Positions 1 to 6,567 of a stretch of DNA of 7,689 bases are shown here, piece by piece. The stretch is from contig NZ_JAWDIR010000024.1 of the NCBI RefSeq assembly GCF_046156265.1, positions 1 to 7,689 of the forward strand, given 5' to 3'. The position numbers were made by a program, and so were the translations under genes. The first letter of the stretch is position 1, and each line of letters starts with the position of its first letter. The notes under the pieces are model-generated. The model saw only the letters and a program-made list of their open reading frames with translations. It had not been told where the DNA came from and searched no databases. This stretch comes from CAMDHY01 sp046156265 (lineage in GTDB: Bacteria; Pseudomonadota; Alphaproteobacteria; Rhizobiales; Segnochrobactraceae).

Positions 1-93
1 GAGACGGTGTTCGCGGCCGAGAAGCATCGCTTCGGGCTCATGGTGCCGACCATCGGTCTCAACCGCGCCGCCACCTAGATCGGCGTGGCAAAC
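1..93 (+). pseudogene. IS5-type transposase C-terminal remnant, interrupted
   Basis: Frame 1 reads ETVFAAEKHRFGLMVPTIGL, then NRAAT, a stop (TAG at 76-78), and IGVAN. This resembles the end of IS5-family DDE transposases, where a segment of the type VFA-QK-R-GL--RTIGL-RA--KIG-ANL-YN lies near the C-terminus. The amber codon stands where the family usually has lysine, so an AAG-to-TAG change is the simple explanation. The frame is cut at base 94 by the left end of an IS3-family element. The upstream part of the gene lies outside the window. It is a dead fragment. The family call rests on remembered motif resemblance over about 30 residues, so another IS4/IS5-superfamily subgroup is possible. 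Confidence 0.6.
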
Positions 94-117
94 TGGCCTG
101 CCCTCTTGAAGTGGTCC
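94..117 (+). repeat. IS3-family left terminal inverted repeat, copy A
   Basis: Begins TGGCCTGCCC and ends TTGAAGTGGTCC. It differs from copy C (6568-6592) by one base missing from the C run and one C-to-T change. The outer limit is inferred from where the three copies in the window begin to agree. The true terminus could lie a base or two away. Confidence 0.7.
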
Positions 118-191
118 TCCCTGAGGTATGGGTTCTGAGGTCATTTGGAGGACAGGCGGATGGTGAGGAAGCGGCATAAGCCCGAGGAGAC
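94..191 (+). mobile_element. IS3-family left-end fragment, rightward copy
   Basis: This stretch matches the first ~100 bases of the IS3-family copy that starts at 6568. It has the same terminal TGGCCTG, a C-rich run, TTGAAGTGGTCC, CTGAGGTATGGG, the GGAGG ribosome site (147-151) and the beginning of orfA. Identity stops abruptly at about 191, where the sequence passes into the orfB region of a second copy in the opposite orientation. The fragment is inserted in an IS5-type transposase remnant. No target duplication can be assigned because the other end of this insertion is lost. Confidence 0.85.
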
Positions 192-392
192 CCGACGGTA
201 GCCGTAGCGGCCGTACTCGAAGGCGAGCGCGACGATGTCGGCGGTCAGCGCCACCTCGTCCTCCCGCCCGCGGGGGATCTTGCACTGCGTCGATCGATGC
301 TGGCCGAGAACCTGGCAGGCTCGTCTCGCGGAGACCCCCACCGACCTGACGACATGCTCGACACCCGCACGGCGGCGGTCGGGGCTCAGTAG
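141..392 (-). pseudogene. IS3-family orfB (transposase) N-terminal fragment
   Basis: Reading leftward in the -1 frame relative to the orfA at 386-664, the sequence encodes LLSPDRRR, then a stretch including SARRACQVLGQHRSTQ, and ends with YGRYGYRR. It is closely similar to residues 1-70 of the orfB at 6910. Native sequence ends at about 192. The remaining codons to the TGA at 141-143 are antisense to the fused left-end fragment. The integrase catalytic core (DDE) is entirely missing, so no active transposase is made. This copy also lacks the ATG seen in the right-hand copy (CTACTG instead of CTAATG), so orfB could only have been expressed by frameshifting. Confidence 0.85.
160..201 (+). pseudogene. 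Truncated IS3 orfA start (10 native codons)
   Basis: ATG at 160 lies eight bases after GGAGG and begins MVRKRHKPEE, matching the start MARKRHKPEE of the orfA at 6635. After codon 10 the frame crosses the foldback junction, reads TRR, and stops at TAG (199-201). It cannot make a functional DNA-binding protein, since the helix-turn-helix and leucine zipper are missing. Confidence 0.8.
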
Positions 393-664
393 TTTCCCCG
401 AGCCGCCTCCGCCAGGAACATCTTGCCGAGCGTCAGATCCGACACCGCACGCCGCAGCCGAGCGTTCTCTGCCTCGAGGTCCTTCAGGCGCTTCACCTGG
501 TCGCCCTTCAGCCCGCCGTACTCATTTCGCCATCGGTAGTAGGTGACCTCCCTCACCCCGATCGACCGGATCGCTTCCACGACCGACCTGCCCTGGGCCG
601 TCAGAACCTCAACCCGCCGAAGCTTCGTGACGATCTCCTCAGGCTTGTAACGCTTCGTCGCCAT
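386..664 (-). CDS. IS3-family OrfA, DNA-binding transposase subunit
   Basis: Predicted 92-residue OrfA, the N-terminal subunit that recognises IS ends. It starts MATKRYKPEEIVTKLRRVEV. Residues ~8-55 form the helix-turn-helix, with the expected Tyr-Tyr-Arg-Trp (YYRW) at the end of the recognition helix. Residues ~58-85 form the heptad leucine-zipper segment (KRLKDLEAENARLRRAV). The ATG at 664 is chosen because it aligns with the ATG of the right-hand copy. An ATG five codons upstream (679) arises from the substitution that spoils the Shine-Dalgarno sequence (GGATG). The stop has moved one codon downstream (TAC TGA instead of TAA). The reading frame is intact although orfB is destroyed. In related elements OrfA alone can repress transposition, so a residual regulatory role is possible but unproven. 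Confidence 0.85.
   Translation of the reverse strand: MATKRYKPEEIVTKLRRVEVLTAQGRSVVEAIRSIGVREVTYYRWRNEYGGLKGDQVKRLKDLEAENARLRRAVSDLTLGKMFLAEAARGNY
392..398 (-). promoter_or_regulatory. -1 frameshift heptamer of the truncated IS copy
   Basis: On the minus strand the codons CGG GGA AAC TAC TGA contain G GGA AAC in the orfA frame, the X-XXY-YYZ pattern for -1 slippage. It is retained although the downstream orfB is truncated, so slippage would now give only OrfA plus about 70 orfB-like residues and a junction tail. Confidence 0.6.
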
Positions 665-706
665 CTGTCCGTCATCCAAATGGTCTTAAAACCCATACCT
701 CAGAGA

Positions 707-731
707 GGACCACATCAAGGGGGGCGGGCCA
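707..731 (-). repeat. IS3-family left terminal inverted repeat, copy B
   Basis: Read on the minus strand it begins TGGCCCGCCC and ends TTGATGTGGTCC. Over 25 bases it differs at two positions from the copy at 6568-6592. Base 732 outward belongs to the IS256-type remnant. Confidence 0.75.
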
Positions 732-960
732 CGATCTTGTCGTCGAAGCCGGGGAAGCGGCACTGGTACTTGGCGATCAACTGCGGATCGATTGTCGCCT
801 GCCGGTCGCGGGGGATCTCCAACTCGATCCGGCCGCTCTCGGTCGTCACCGTCTTGCGGCCGTAGCCGTTGCGGCTGTTGCCGGCGCGTCCCCGCCGAGA
901 TGATGGTCCATCTCGGCGTTCAGCGCCCGCTCGGCCAGCGCCTTCTTCAGATCAGTGATC
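732..960 (-). pseudogene. IS256-type (mutator) transposase N-terminal remnant
   Basis: The minus strand encodes DLKKALAERALNAEMDHHL, then after a frame change GNSRNGYGRK and later IPRDRQATIDPQLIAKYQ and FPGFDDKI. These are the hallmark N-terminal blocks of IS256-family transposases (about 400 residues when complete). The two halves are in different frames. The break lies near 879-885, where the Ala-Gly-Asn-Ser stretch is about four bases short. The gene is then cut after the DDKI codons by the IS3-family end at 731. Sequence upstream of the DLKK block (beyond ~955) is not recognisable as the usual first ~35 residues, so the 5' end is also lost or degraded. It is non-functional. Confidence 0.82.
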
Positions 961-1247
961 CCTTCCGATGCTTCGCAACACCGGTGGAATCACAAGGCAC
1001 TGATATTGCCCGACTTATTTTTCGGTCAGGCTCTGAACGCTGGCCGGCGTAGGTTGCACTGCACCGACGCGGAATTGACCGAACCGTCTCGGTGTTGTTC
1101 ATTGTGGTCAGCCCGTGACCATCAGTGTCTCTCCGGTGCGGGCGTTTCACCTGGGGGCAATCGCCAGACACAGCGAGGCCGGTTCGCATCGTTCTTTTTG
1201 CAGCTATGCGAAAGGCCCAGCTTTGACTCGCTTTTGAGGTATATTTT
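961..1247. other. Intergenic stretch without recognisable gene
   Basis: No frame on either strand gives a protein I recognise. Short open frames here are either antisense to each other or run out of frame into the large gene. A small hairpin (ACCGA/TCGGT around 1078-1093) and a 6-base inverted pair (GTGTCT 1125-1130, AGACAC 1166-1171) are visible but weak. A promoter for the following gene should lie here. TTGACC (1075-1080) is a possible -35 box, but no convincing -10 box is correctly spaced from it. Confidence 0.5.
1236..1240 (+). promoter_or_regulatory. Ribosome binding site of the glycosyltransferase gene
   Basis: GAGGT lies seven bases before the ATG at 1248 in an A/T-rich context (TATATTTT). 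An in-frame TGA at 1224-1226 excludes a much longer N-terminus, and the protein begins directly with the predicted first beta strand (RLVHITLSD), which supports this start. Confidence 0.7.
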
Positions 1248-4200
1248 ATGTCGGGTAGGCTTGTTCACATTACTTTGTCTGATCGTGGCTGGATTCTTGA
1301 GAGACTGGGCAAAGAGATCGTTGCCCGCGTTTCCGGAATTAGCATTGACGATGAACCCGACCCATCGGCCCCGATACAGTACTATATTACCTACGGCTGT
1401 AGACTTGGCCGGGTGTCGCCCTGCGAAATCGCGCTTTTCACACATCTTGAAGGCGATCCAGTCACTAAGGAGCGATTTTTCCAGGTTGCGAAGAATGTAG
1501 ATGCTGCCGTTGCGATGTCATCTGCGACTGGGGAGATCTTGCGGGCTGCGAAGATTGAAAGCCATGTCATCAAGCCTGGCGTTGACTTAGACGTCTTCAG
1601 GCCTCGGCTCAAAATTGGTGTTGTTGGGCGCACGTATCACACTGGTCGCAAAGGCGAGGCCCTTGTCAACTCCGTGATGGACATGCCTGACATCGAATGG
1701 CATTTTACCGGTGGCGGTTGGCCCGGCCCGGCAATTAATGTGCCGGAAAGAGAACTACCGGCATTTTATCGCTCGATGGACTACGTCCTCGTGCCTGCCT
1801 CATCAGAGGGTGGCCCGATGAGCGTGCTGGAAGCACTTGCGTCGGGAGTTCCGGTCATCGGTGGGCCCGTGGGCTGGGTCCCAGACTATCCCCACATCAC
1901 GATCGATCCGAAAGATCCCGGCAGTTTACGACGCACGTTGAGCGAGCTACTTGCTCGGAAGCAGGTGCTGCGCCATGCCGTAGAAGAGAACACCTGGGAT
2001 CGCTGGGCCGAGCAGCATGAGCTGCTTTTTCGAGCGTTGGCGAAGGAGCGAAACCTGTCTCCAACTGCCAGAGGTCCGCTGCATCGAAAGGTGCGCAAGG
2101 TAGCGCTTGTCACGCACGGCATGGAATCGACGGTCCTCGGTGGGCCAACCGTGAGAGTTCCTCGCACCGCCGCTGCTCTGCGTGAAATAGGAGTGGATGC
2201 GCGGCACGTGCACATGCCGCAGGCAGGACTCGGCGCCTATGACGTCGTGCACTTGTATAATGTTTGGCATCCATCGACAGCGTTGCGCGCCGCGCGCCGG
2301 GTAGCTGCGGTCGGAAAGCCGTTGGTTTTCTCACCCATTGCCCTTGACCTAAGCGAGGCGGAGCTTTGGCAGACGGGCTTGATCAGATCCTTTGATCGCC
2401 AGTCGGATATCCTTGACGGCCTCGGGCGCTGGGAGGCGGAGCGTGCGAGCTTTTTCGCTGGGAATTTTTCTACCTCTCTCCCGGAACCCGGCTTAAAGGA
2501 GAGCCTGCGAGAACTCTCGGCACTATCAGACGCCTTCGTATTTCTTTCAGAGAAGGAACGAGACCTCGTTCAGCAATATACGGCGCTTCCTGAAAAAAGC
2601 CGTGTAATCCGCAACCCTGTCGACTTCAATCGCTTCAGCAAGGGTGATCCGGATCTGTTTCGGAAGGCCTATGGTCTGCAGGGCAAGGAATACGTCTTGT
2701 GCGTAGCTCGGGTCGAACATCGGAAGAATCAACTGCTCCTAGCGATGGCCCTGCGTAGCACTGGTGTGCCGCTCGTCCTCGTCGGTAACGCCGGGGACGC
2801 TCAGTACGCCGAGTGGGTGCGCAAAGCCGGGGGGGAAAACTTGTTGATGATTGAACGGCTGGAGCCAGGTTCGGACATGCTGCGATCAGCGCTTCACGGT
2901 GCGCGTGTGTTTGCGCTACCTAGCTGGGCAGAAGGTGCCCCCCTGGCCGCACTTGAGGCTGCTGCAGCGGGACGTAAGATGGTCCTTAGCGATCGCTCGG
3001 GCGAGAGAGAATATTTTGGCGACAAGGCGTGGTATTGCGATCCATCGAATATCGAGTCCATTGCAGAATGCATTACCGAAGCTTGGGAGCGCAAGTGGAG
3101 GAGGGCAGATTCTGAGGCGCTTCAGGCGGAGATTCGAGAGCGCTATACGTGGCAAGAACATGCGCGGCTGGCGGACAACCTCTACCAACACGTGTCAACG
3201 GTGGATTCGATATCTAAGTCCCCGAGTATAGTTGGGTCTACCGGCGCGCGAGCTTCTACGTTGAATAACTCTGACTCGGATTTCGAAATAGTTTTCGATA
3301 TAACAACAAGCACGAATAATGATGGACTTAGGTCCGGTATCATGCGTGTTGAGCATGCAATCGGCCAGGAGCTGGGGCGAAAGTTCGGCGCCAGGGTTCG
3401 CTATGTGTTTTTCCGAAACTCGGAGGAAGGCTTCACTGAGGTTTCGCAGTCTTGGGTCGGGCATCACGCCTTGAAATCTTACCTCCAAAAGACTCGTCCT
3501 AATCGTCTAAGTCCGGGTAGCTTCTTGCCGAATTCTCGCCTCGTTGTAACGGGCAGTAGTTGGATGCAGAATGGCAACTACGCAACATCCCTCTTGAATT
3601 TTGCTCAACAGCATAGTTTGGAATTGTCGGTACTTATGCATGACCTGACACCGGTACGTTCGCCGCACTGGTTCGCGGATGGATACGCGTCGCGTTTCCA
3701 AGAAAATCTAATTAACGTTCTCAGCGGGGCGCGTCGTCTTCTTGCGTACTCAAAATATACAGTGGATGATATCAAGGCATTTGCGGAAGAACATGATTTG
3801 ATGATACCCGGATTCCAAAAATTCCGCCTTGCGGATGCAATAGGCACATTCAACGGCGGCGGTGAACGCGTTGATCCGGAGATTCAGAGGAGGTTCTCGG
3901 ACCGTCCTTTCGCGCTCGCAGTGGGCGGTATTCACGCTCGCAAAAATTATGCCCTTCTCTACGAAGTGTGGATTCTGCTTCGCGCCAAGCTGGGTGAGGT
4001 GTGCCCGCACCTGATAATAGCAGGCGGGGTCTCCTGGAACGGCCAGGATCTGGCGCGCACTATCCGCAGCGATACGCGCGTCAACAAGCATATACACATC
4101 ATCGACGGGATTGACGATGCGACCTTAGATTGGCTATATCGCGAGAGCCTATTCACCGTCTATGCGTCACTTCATGAAGGCTGGGGGCTGCCAGTCGGTG

Positions 4201-6008
4201 AAAGTCTAGCCTATGGGAAGATTTGCATCGCGAGTAACGCGACTTCCATTCCGGAAATTGCTCCGGACCTGACCGACCTGCTAAGCCCGTATGATCGTGT
4301 AACTTGGGCGGCGCGGGTTGAGCACTACGCGTTGTCACAGTCCGCGCGCAGCGCGCGCGAAGCCCAGATTCGTGCCGGCTACCATGCAACCACTTGGGAG
4401 GAGTCTGCCATCCAGCTCGAGAAGGCGCTGGGAGTGCCAATCGAGCCGTCAACTTGCTTTTCGTATGCAGGAGGTGAAGTCGTACTTCTAGGAACTCGTG
4501 TTCAGGTACGGCGGCATGTTGCTGGGGGCCTCTATCCGAGTGAGCCTTGGGGATGCTGGGGTAGTGATGGGCCTATCTTACTTCATATGAAGATTTGCGT
4601 CCCGCCCGAAGAGGACTATACGTTCACAGCAGTAGTCCAGTATTTTGGCCCAATGCGTGGTGATAATACCTGTCTCATCAAGGTTAATGGAAGAGAGATT
4701 GCGAGGTGGGCATTCTACGACAATCAATCAAAAGTGCAATTCCCAGTTACCGCACGCACGGCCCACGTCCCACGCGATCTGATCGACGCCGATGGCACTG
4801 TATGTGTTGAGTTGCTGCCACAGGCGAGCTACAAGGTTAACGCAGTGTCCGGAAGCACGGATGGTCGTGTGCTTAGTCTTGGTTTGATTGGATTCTGGAT
4901 GGCGCCAGCATCCCAACGGCATCGTGCGCAGCAGGTCATCTATAAAGATGCTGGCCTTCAGGCGTGCATGAGGCTCGTCACTGGCGACGGCTCTCTTGAT
5001 CCGTGTTTTGAGACCAACAAGTATGGTCCGACGCTGCCATTCAATCGAGTCTGGCTGCCGGATGATCAAGCGACCGTCCCCATCGTCTACCATGGTCCTG
5101 AGGCGCGTCATGGAGTGTTGCCGGTTCTCGTGAATGGCCTCGTTTTCCGTGGAGCGATTGGGGCGATCCCACTGGACCAGCCACTACAGTTTGATCTCAC
5201 GTTCCAAGCCGCTGCCTCTGTCACATTGAGTACAAAGGTTGTTGTTTCGGTCAACGGTGAACTTGTGTGCTCACACGTCCTGAGTCCCGGCAACACATCG
5301 GTTGCTCAGTTTGCCGTGTCCCCGGCGATTTTGGCGCGGCAGGATCCTGCGTTAATTGTTGTCCTCCCGTCGGAGGGTTTGACAAATCCAGAAGTTTCCG
5401 GCGTTGCGCCGATTCAATTCCTCAGCATGAAAATTTGTGTTCCGGGAACCGAGTCGGAAGGGTTGGAGTTGGCTTCTTGGCGGGTGCAGGGTGCGGCGCA
5501 GCAGGCTGAACCTGTGCTGGCGCAGTACGAGCCTGCGCAGGCCAAGTCCGGTGTAGAATTGGTGGAGCCTTCCCCGGCTCAGCATTTGTTTGTCGGGATG
5601 GACGAGGTGATAGTCGGGACCGGAATCCACCCGCGCTCCAAATCAGCTTCCAACAAAACCTTCCGCTGGCTGGATGCGCAGAGTAGCCTGCGTCTACCTG
5701 GTATCGCTGCGCACGAGTCTACCTTGTTCATTCAAGGGTTACGTGCGAGTGCAGAGATAGATGTAGCCGACATCAAGCTATCTCTGAACGGTAAGGCCCT
5801 GGTCGGGAACATCTACAAAAATGCACGGTCCGGTAGTTGGAATGCGAGCGCATCATTGTCTGTAGAGAGCTTGCGGGGTGATGTGAACGAATTGGAGATT
5901 AGCGTCGCTGCCGCTCCAGACAGAAAGACTAAGGCAATTGCCATCCTCCATGTTGAGATCAAGCCTAGCCAAGTTGAGGTGACCCCGGTAATCGGGACAG
6001 GGGGTTAA
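1248..6008 (+). CDS. Giant three-domain GT4-type glycosyltransferase
   Basis: The 1586-residue protein has no signal peptide or obvious membrane span and probably acts in the cytoplasm or at the inner membrane face, building a surface polysaccharide or glycoconjugate. Unit 1 (~1-273) has VIKPGVDLDVF, GRTYHTGRKGE and EGGPMSVLE (E187/E195). Unit 2 (~280-650) has VIRNPVDFNRF, ARVEHRKNQ and EGAPLAALE (E562/E570). Unit 3 (~679-1062) has an FDITTS...LRSGIMRVEH start, MHDLTPV, GGIHARKNY and EGWGLPVGE (E977/E985). All three keep the E-x7-E motif and the basic residues expected to contact the nucleotide-sugar phosphates, so all may be active. Residues ~1063-1586 are beta-rich and non-catalytic in appearance. 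Typical single GT4 enzymes are about 350-400 residues, so this is a fusion. Two- and three-domain polymerising transferases are known in O-antigen synthesis (for example WbdA). Donor and linkage are unknown. The frame is intact amid decayed IS elements and G+C is lower than the flanks, suggesting horizontal acquisition. It stands alone with no glycan neighbours. Confidence 0.9.
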   Translation: MSGRLVHITLSDRGWILERLGKEIVARVSGISIDDEPDPSAPIQYYITYGCRLGRVSPCEIALFTHLEGDPVTKERFFQVAKNVDAAVAMSSATGEILRAAKIESHVIKPGVDLDVFRPRLKIGVVGRTYHTGRKGEALVNSVMDMPDIEWHFTGGGWPGPAINVPERELPAFYRSMDYVLVPASSEGGPMSVLEALASGVPVIGGPVGWVPDYPHITIDPKDPGSLRRTLSELLARKQVLRHAVEENTWDRWAEQHELLFRALAKERNLSPTARGPLHRKVRKVALVTHGMESTVLGGPTVRVPRTAAALREIGVDARHVHMPQAGLGAYDVVHLYNVWHPSTALRAARRVAAVGKPLVFSPIALDLSEAELWQTGLIRSFDRQSDILDGLGRWEAERASFFAGNFSTSLPEPGLKESLRELSALSDAFVFLSEKERDLVQQYTALPEKSRVIRNPVDFNRFSKGDPDLFRKAYGLQGKEYVLCVARVEHRKNQLLLAMALRSTGVPLVLVGNAGDAQYAEWVRKAGGENLLMIERLEPGSDMLRSALHGARVFALPSWAEGAPLAALEAAAAGRKMVLSDRSGEREYFGDKAWYCDPSNIESIAECITEAWERKWRRADSEALQAEIRERYTWQEHARLADNLYQHVSTVDSISKSPSIVGSTGARASTLNNSDSDFEIVFDITTSTNNDGLRSGIMRVEHAIGQELGRKFGARVRYVFFRNSEEGFTEVSQSWVGHHALKSYLQKTRPNRLSPGSFLPNSRLVVTGSSWMQNGNYATSLLNFAQQHSLELSVLMHDLTPVRSPHWFADGYASRFQENLINVLSGARRLLAYSKYTVDDIKAFAEEHDLMIPGFQKFRLADAIGTFNGGGERVDPEIQRRFSDRPFALAVGGIHARKNYALLYEVWILLRAKLGEVCPHLIIAGGVSWNGQDLARTIRSDTRVNKHIHIIDGIDDATLDWLYRESLFTVYASLHEGWGLPVGESLAYGKICIASNATSIPEIAPDLTDLLSPYDRVTWAARVEHYALSQSARSAREAQIRAGYHATTWEESAIQLEKALGVPIEPSTCFSYAGGEVVLLGTRVQVRRHVAGGLYPSEPWGCWGSDGPILLHMKICVPPEEDYTFTAVVQYFGPMRGDNTCLIKVNGREIARWAFYDNQSKVQFPVTARTAHVPRDLIDADGTVCVELLPQASYKVNAVSGSTDGRVLSLGLIGFWMAPASQRHRAQQVIYKDAGLQACMRLVTGDGSLDPCFETNKYGPTLPFNRVWLPDDQATVPIVYHGPEARHGVLPVLVNGLVFRGAIGAIPLDQPLQFDLTFQAAASVTLSTKVVVSVNGELVCSHVLSPGNTSVAQFAVSPAILARQDPALIVVLPSEGLTNPEVSGVAPIQFLSMKICVPGTESEGLELASWRVQGAAQQAEPVLAQYEPAQAKSGVELVEPSPAQHLFVGMDEVIVGTGIHPRSKSASNKTFRWLDAQSSLRLPGIAAHESTLFIQGLRASAEIDVADIKLSLNGKALVGNIYKNARSGSWNASASLSVESLRGDVNELEISVAAAPDRKTKAIAILHVEIKPSQVEVTPVIGTGG
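4434..6005 (+). other. C-terminal region: three related beta-rich modules
   Basis: Part of the large glycosyltransferase (residues ~1063-1586). A hydrophobic-x-Val/Leu-Asn-Gly turn recurs as IKVNGREIARW (N1147), VSVNGELVCSHV (N1336) and LSLNGKALVGN (N1514), spaced 189 and 178 residues apart. Each is followed by alternating polar/hydrophobic strands and closes with a hydrophobic strand: SLGLIGFWM, IQFLSMKICV, AIAILHVEI. Module 1 also has GLYPSEPWGCWGSDGP, resembling the Gly-Trp/Tyr--Pro-Glu--Gly-Trp-Ser pattern of beta-sandwich domains attached to some cell-envelope glycan enzymes. A glycan-binding, chain-length-sensing or oligomerisation role is an inference. Confidence 0.5.
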
Positions 6009-6190
6009 GCTTGGTTCGCCCTGACGAGGACGGACCGATCGGGGACGATGACGGGGAACTTGAGCAAGCGTTCTTCTCCGGCCGCGGCCTTGAGGGCACT
6101 GGAGCGTTGGCCGAGGGAAGCAGGTCGTCGATCTGGCTTTGAGGGCGGCCTACGACGATGCGGGCGATGACGTCGGCGAGGTAGCTCAAA
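6005..6190 (-). pseudogene. IS66-type transposase (TnpC) C-terminal remnant
   Basis: The minus strand reads SYLADVIARIVVGRPQSQ followed by IDDLLPSA, matching the conserved C-terminal end of IS66-family TnpC (YL-DVL-RI---P---ID-LLPW-). The tail then continues in another frame as ALKAAAGEERLLKFPV and ends at TAA (complement of 6005-6007), so the gene has a frameshift just after the LLP motif. Only about 60 of the ~500 residues remain. The upstream part was cut away at 6190/6191, where an IS1182-like end begins. Its stop lies inside the TTAA that also carries the stop of the convergent glycosyltransferase gene, so one element edge probably touches the end of that gene. Confidence 0.7.
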
Positions 6191-6360
6191 CAGGCTGTTG
6201 AAGAAGTCGCTCTTCCCTGCCGTCTCGATGTGTTTCACTCCGTTATCTGGAGGGAGTGCTCGCATGCAAGGGTCGAACGAGAGGAAGGGGGGGTGCTTTT
6301 CTGCTAGGTCGACCTCGAGGCTGTCAACGGCGGTCGGATTCCAGGCCATCGGGGCGGAGT
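6191..6360 (+). pseudogene. IS1182-like element: left end and transposase start
   Basis: The stretch opens with CAGGCTGTTGAAGAAGTCG, typical of IS1182-type terminal repeats. It is followed about 55 bases later by GGAGGGA (6249-6255) and ATG at 6264, giving MQGSNERKGGCFSA. A 2-base frame change then gives VDLEA (from 6308). Intact relatives have a start of the type M-G---R--G-FSYVDLEARVP--HPLR, so both pieces fit one frameshifted gene. After VDLEA the resemblance is lost, and the original frame stops at TAA (6360-6362). The element has inserted into or been joined to the IS66 remnant at 6190/6191. It is non-functional. Assignment relies on the terminus plus about 18 residues. Confidence 0.55.
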
Positions 6361-6390
6361 AAAAGCAGGCCAGTGGCGGCGCGGGAGGGG

Positions 6391-6428
6391 GATATGCTAA
6401 GGGACCCGATCCGGGCCCTTTGCATATC
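6391..6428. repeat. 38-base imperfect palindrome
   Basis: The two 19-base halves pair at 16 of 19 positions. The outer arms are GATATGC and GCATATC, the inner arms AAGGG and CCCTT, with three mismatched pairs. No U-rich run follows on the + strand, so it is not a classic intrinsic terminator. It could be a protein-binding site, an IS-end relic or a bidirectional stem-loop. Confidence 0.6.
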
Positions 6429-6567
6429 GTCGCGTTCGTTTCTGATCAGGCTGGGGTGATCTCGCCGGTGCCGGGATCGACGTGTTCGGTGGTGGCCTGG
6501 TTTTGCTCCGCCGCGGCGGTGGGGCGGCTCCGGCAGATTGCTTCAGCCGATAGTTGTCGTCGTTCAT
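6429..6567. other. Unassigned stretch between palindrome and IS3 copy
   Basis: The minus strand carries short open frames (for example one ending AAEQNQATTEHVDPGTGEIT, PA, stop; another starting MNDDNYRLKQSAGA at 6567), but I recognise neither. It is G+C-rich like the transposase sequences and is probably another IS remnant interrupted by the IS3-family insertion at 6568. Confidence 0.4.

Larger units (their letters stand above)
192..731 (-). mobile_element. IS3-family element, leftward copy, truncated in orfB
   Basis: It comprises the left terminal repeat (707-731), a complete orfA and about 200 bases of orfB, then stops at the junction with the rightward fragment. Compared with the copy at 6568 it carries scattered substitutions. 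One of them changes GGAGG to GGATG just upstream of orfA. The left end has gone into an IS256-type transposase gene, since the coding sequence for FDDKI runs straight into the terminal repeat. The right end of this copy is not present. Confidence 0.88.

Noticed and set aside
94..731. A mobile miniature element (MITE) with matching ends
   Set aside because: The bases just outside the two ends do not form a direct repeat and belong to different interrupted genes, so single-step insertion is not supported.
1223..1245. TTGACT followed by TATATT as a promoter
   Set aside because: The gap is only 11 bases and transcription would begin inside the gene. The A/T-rich box is better read as the spacer between GAGGT and the ATG.
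955..1500. 181-codon + strand frame upstream of and into the large gene
   Set aside because: Its second half overlaps the glycosyltransferase gene out of frame and its first half resembles no family. Its apparent hydrophobic segment is only an alternative reading of the glycosyltransferase start.
4728..5111. 127-codon minus-strand frame within the glycosyltransferase gene
   Set aside because: No ribosome site or domain is visible, and it lies fully inside a conserved coding region.
4587..5444. MKICVP occurring twice (M1114 and M1394) as evidence of a duplication
   Set aside because: The two copies fall at different places relative to the Asn-Gly turns (before the first, after the second), so they are not in register with the module repeat and are probably coincidental.
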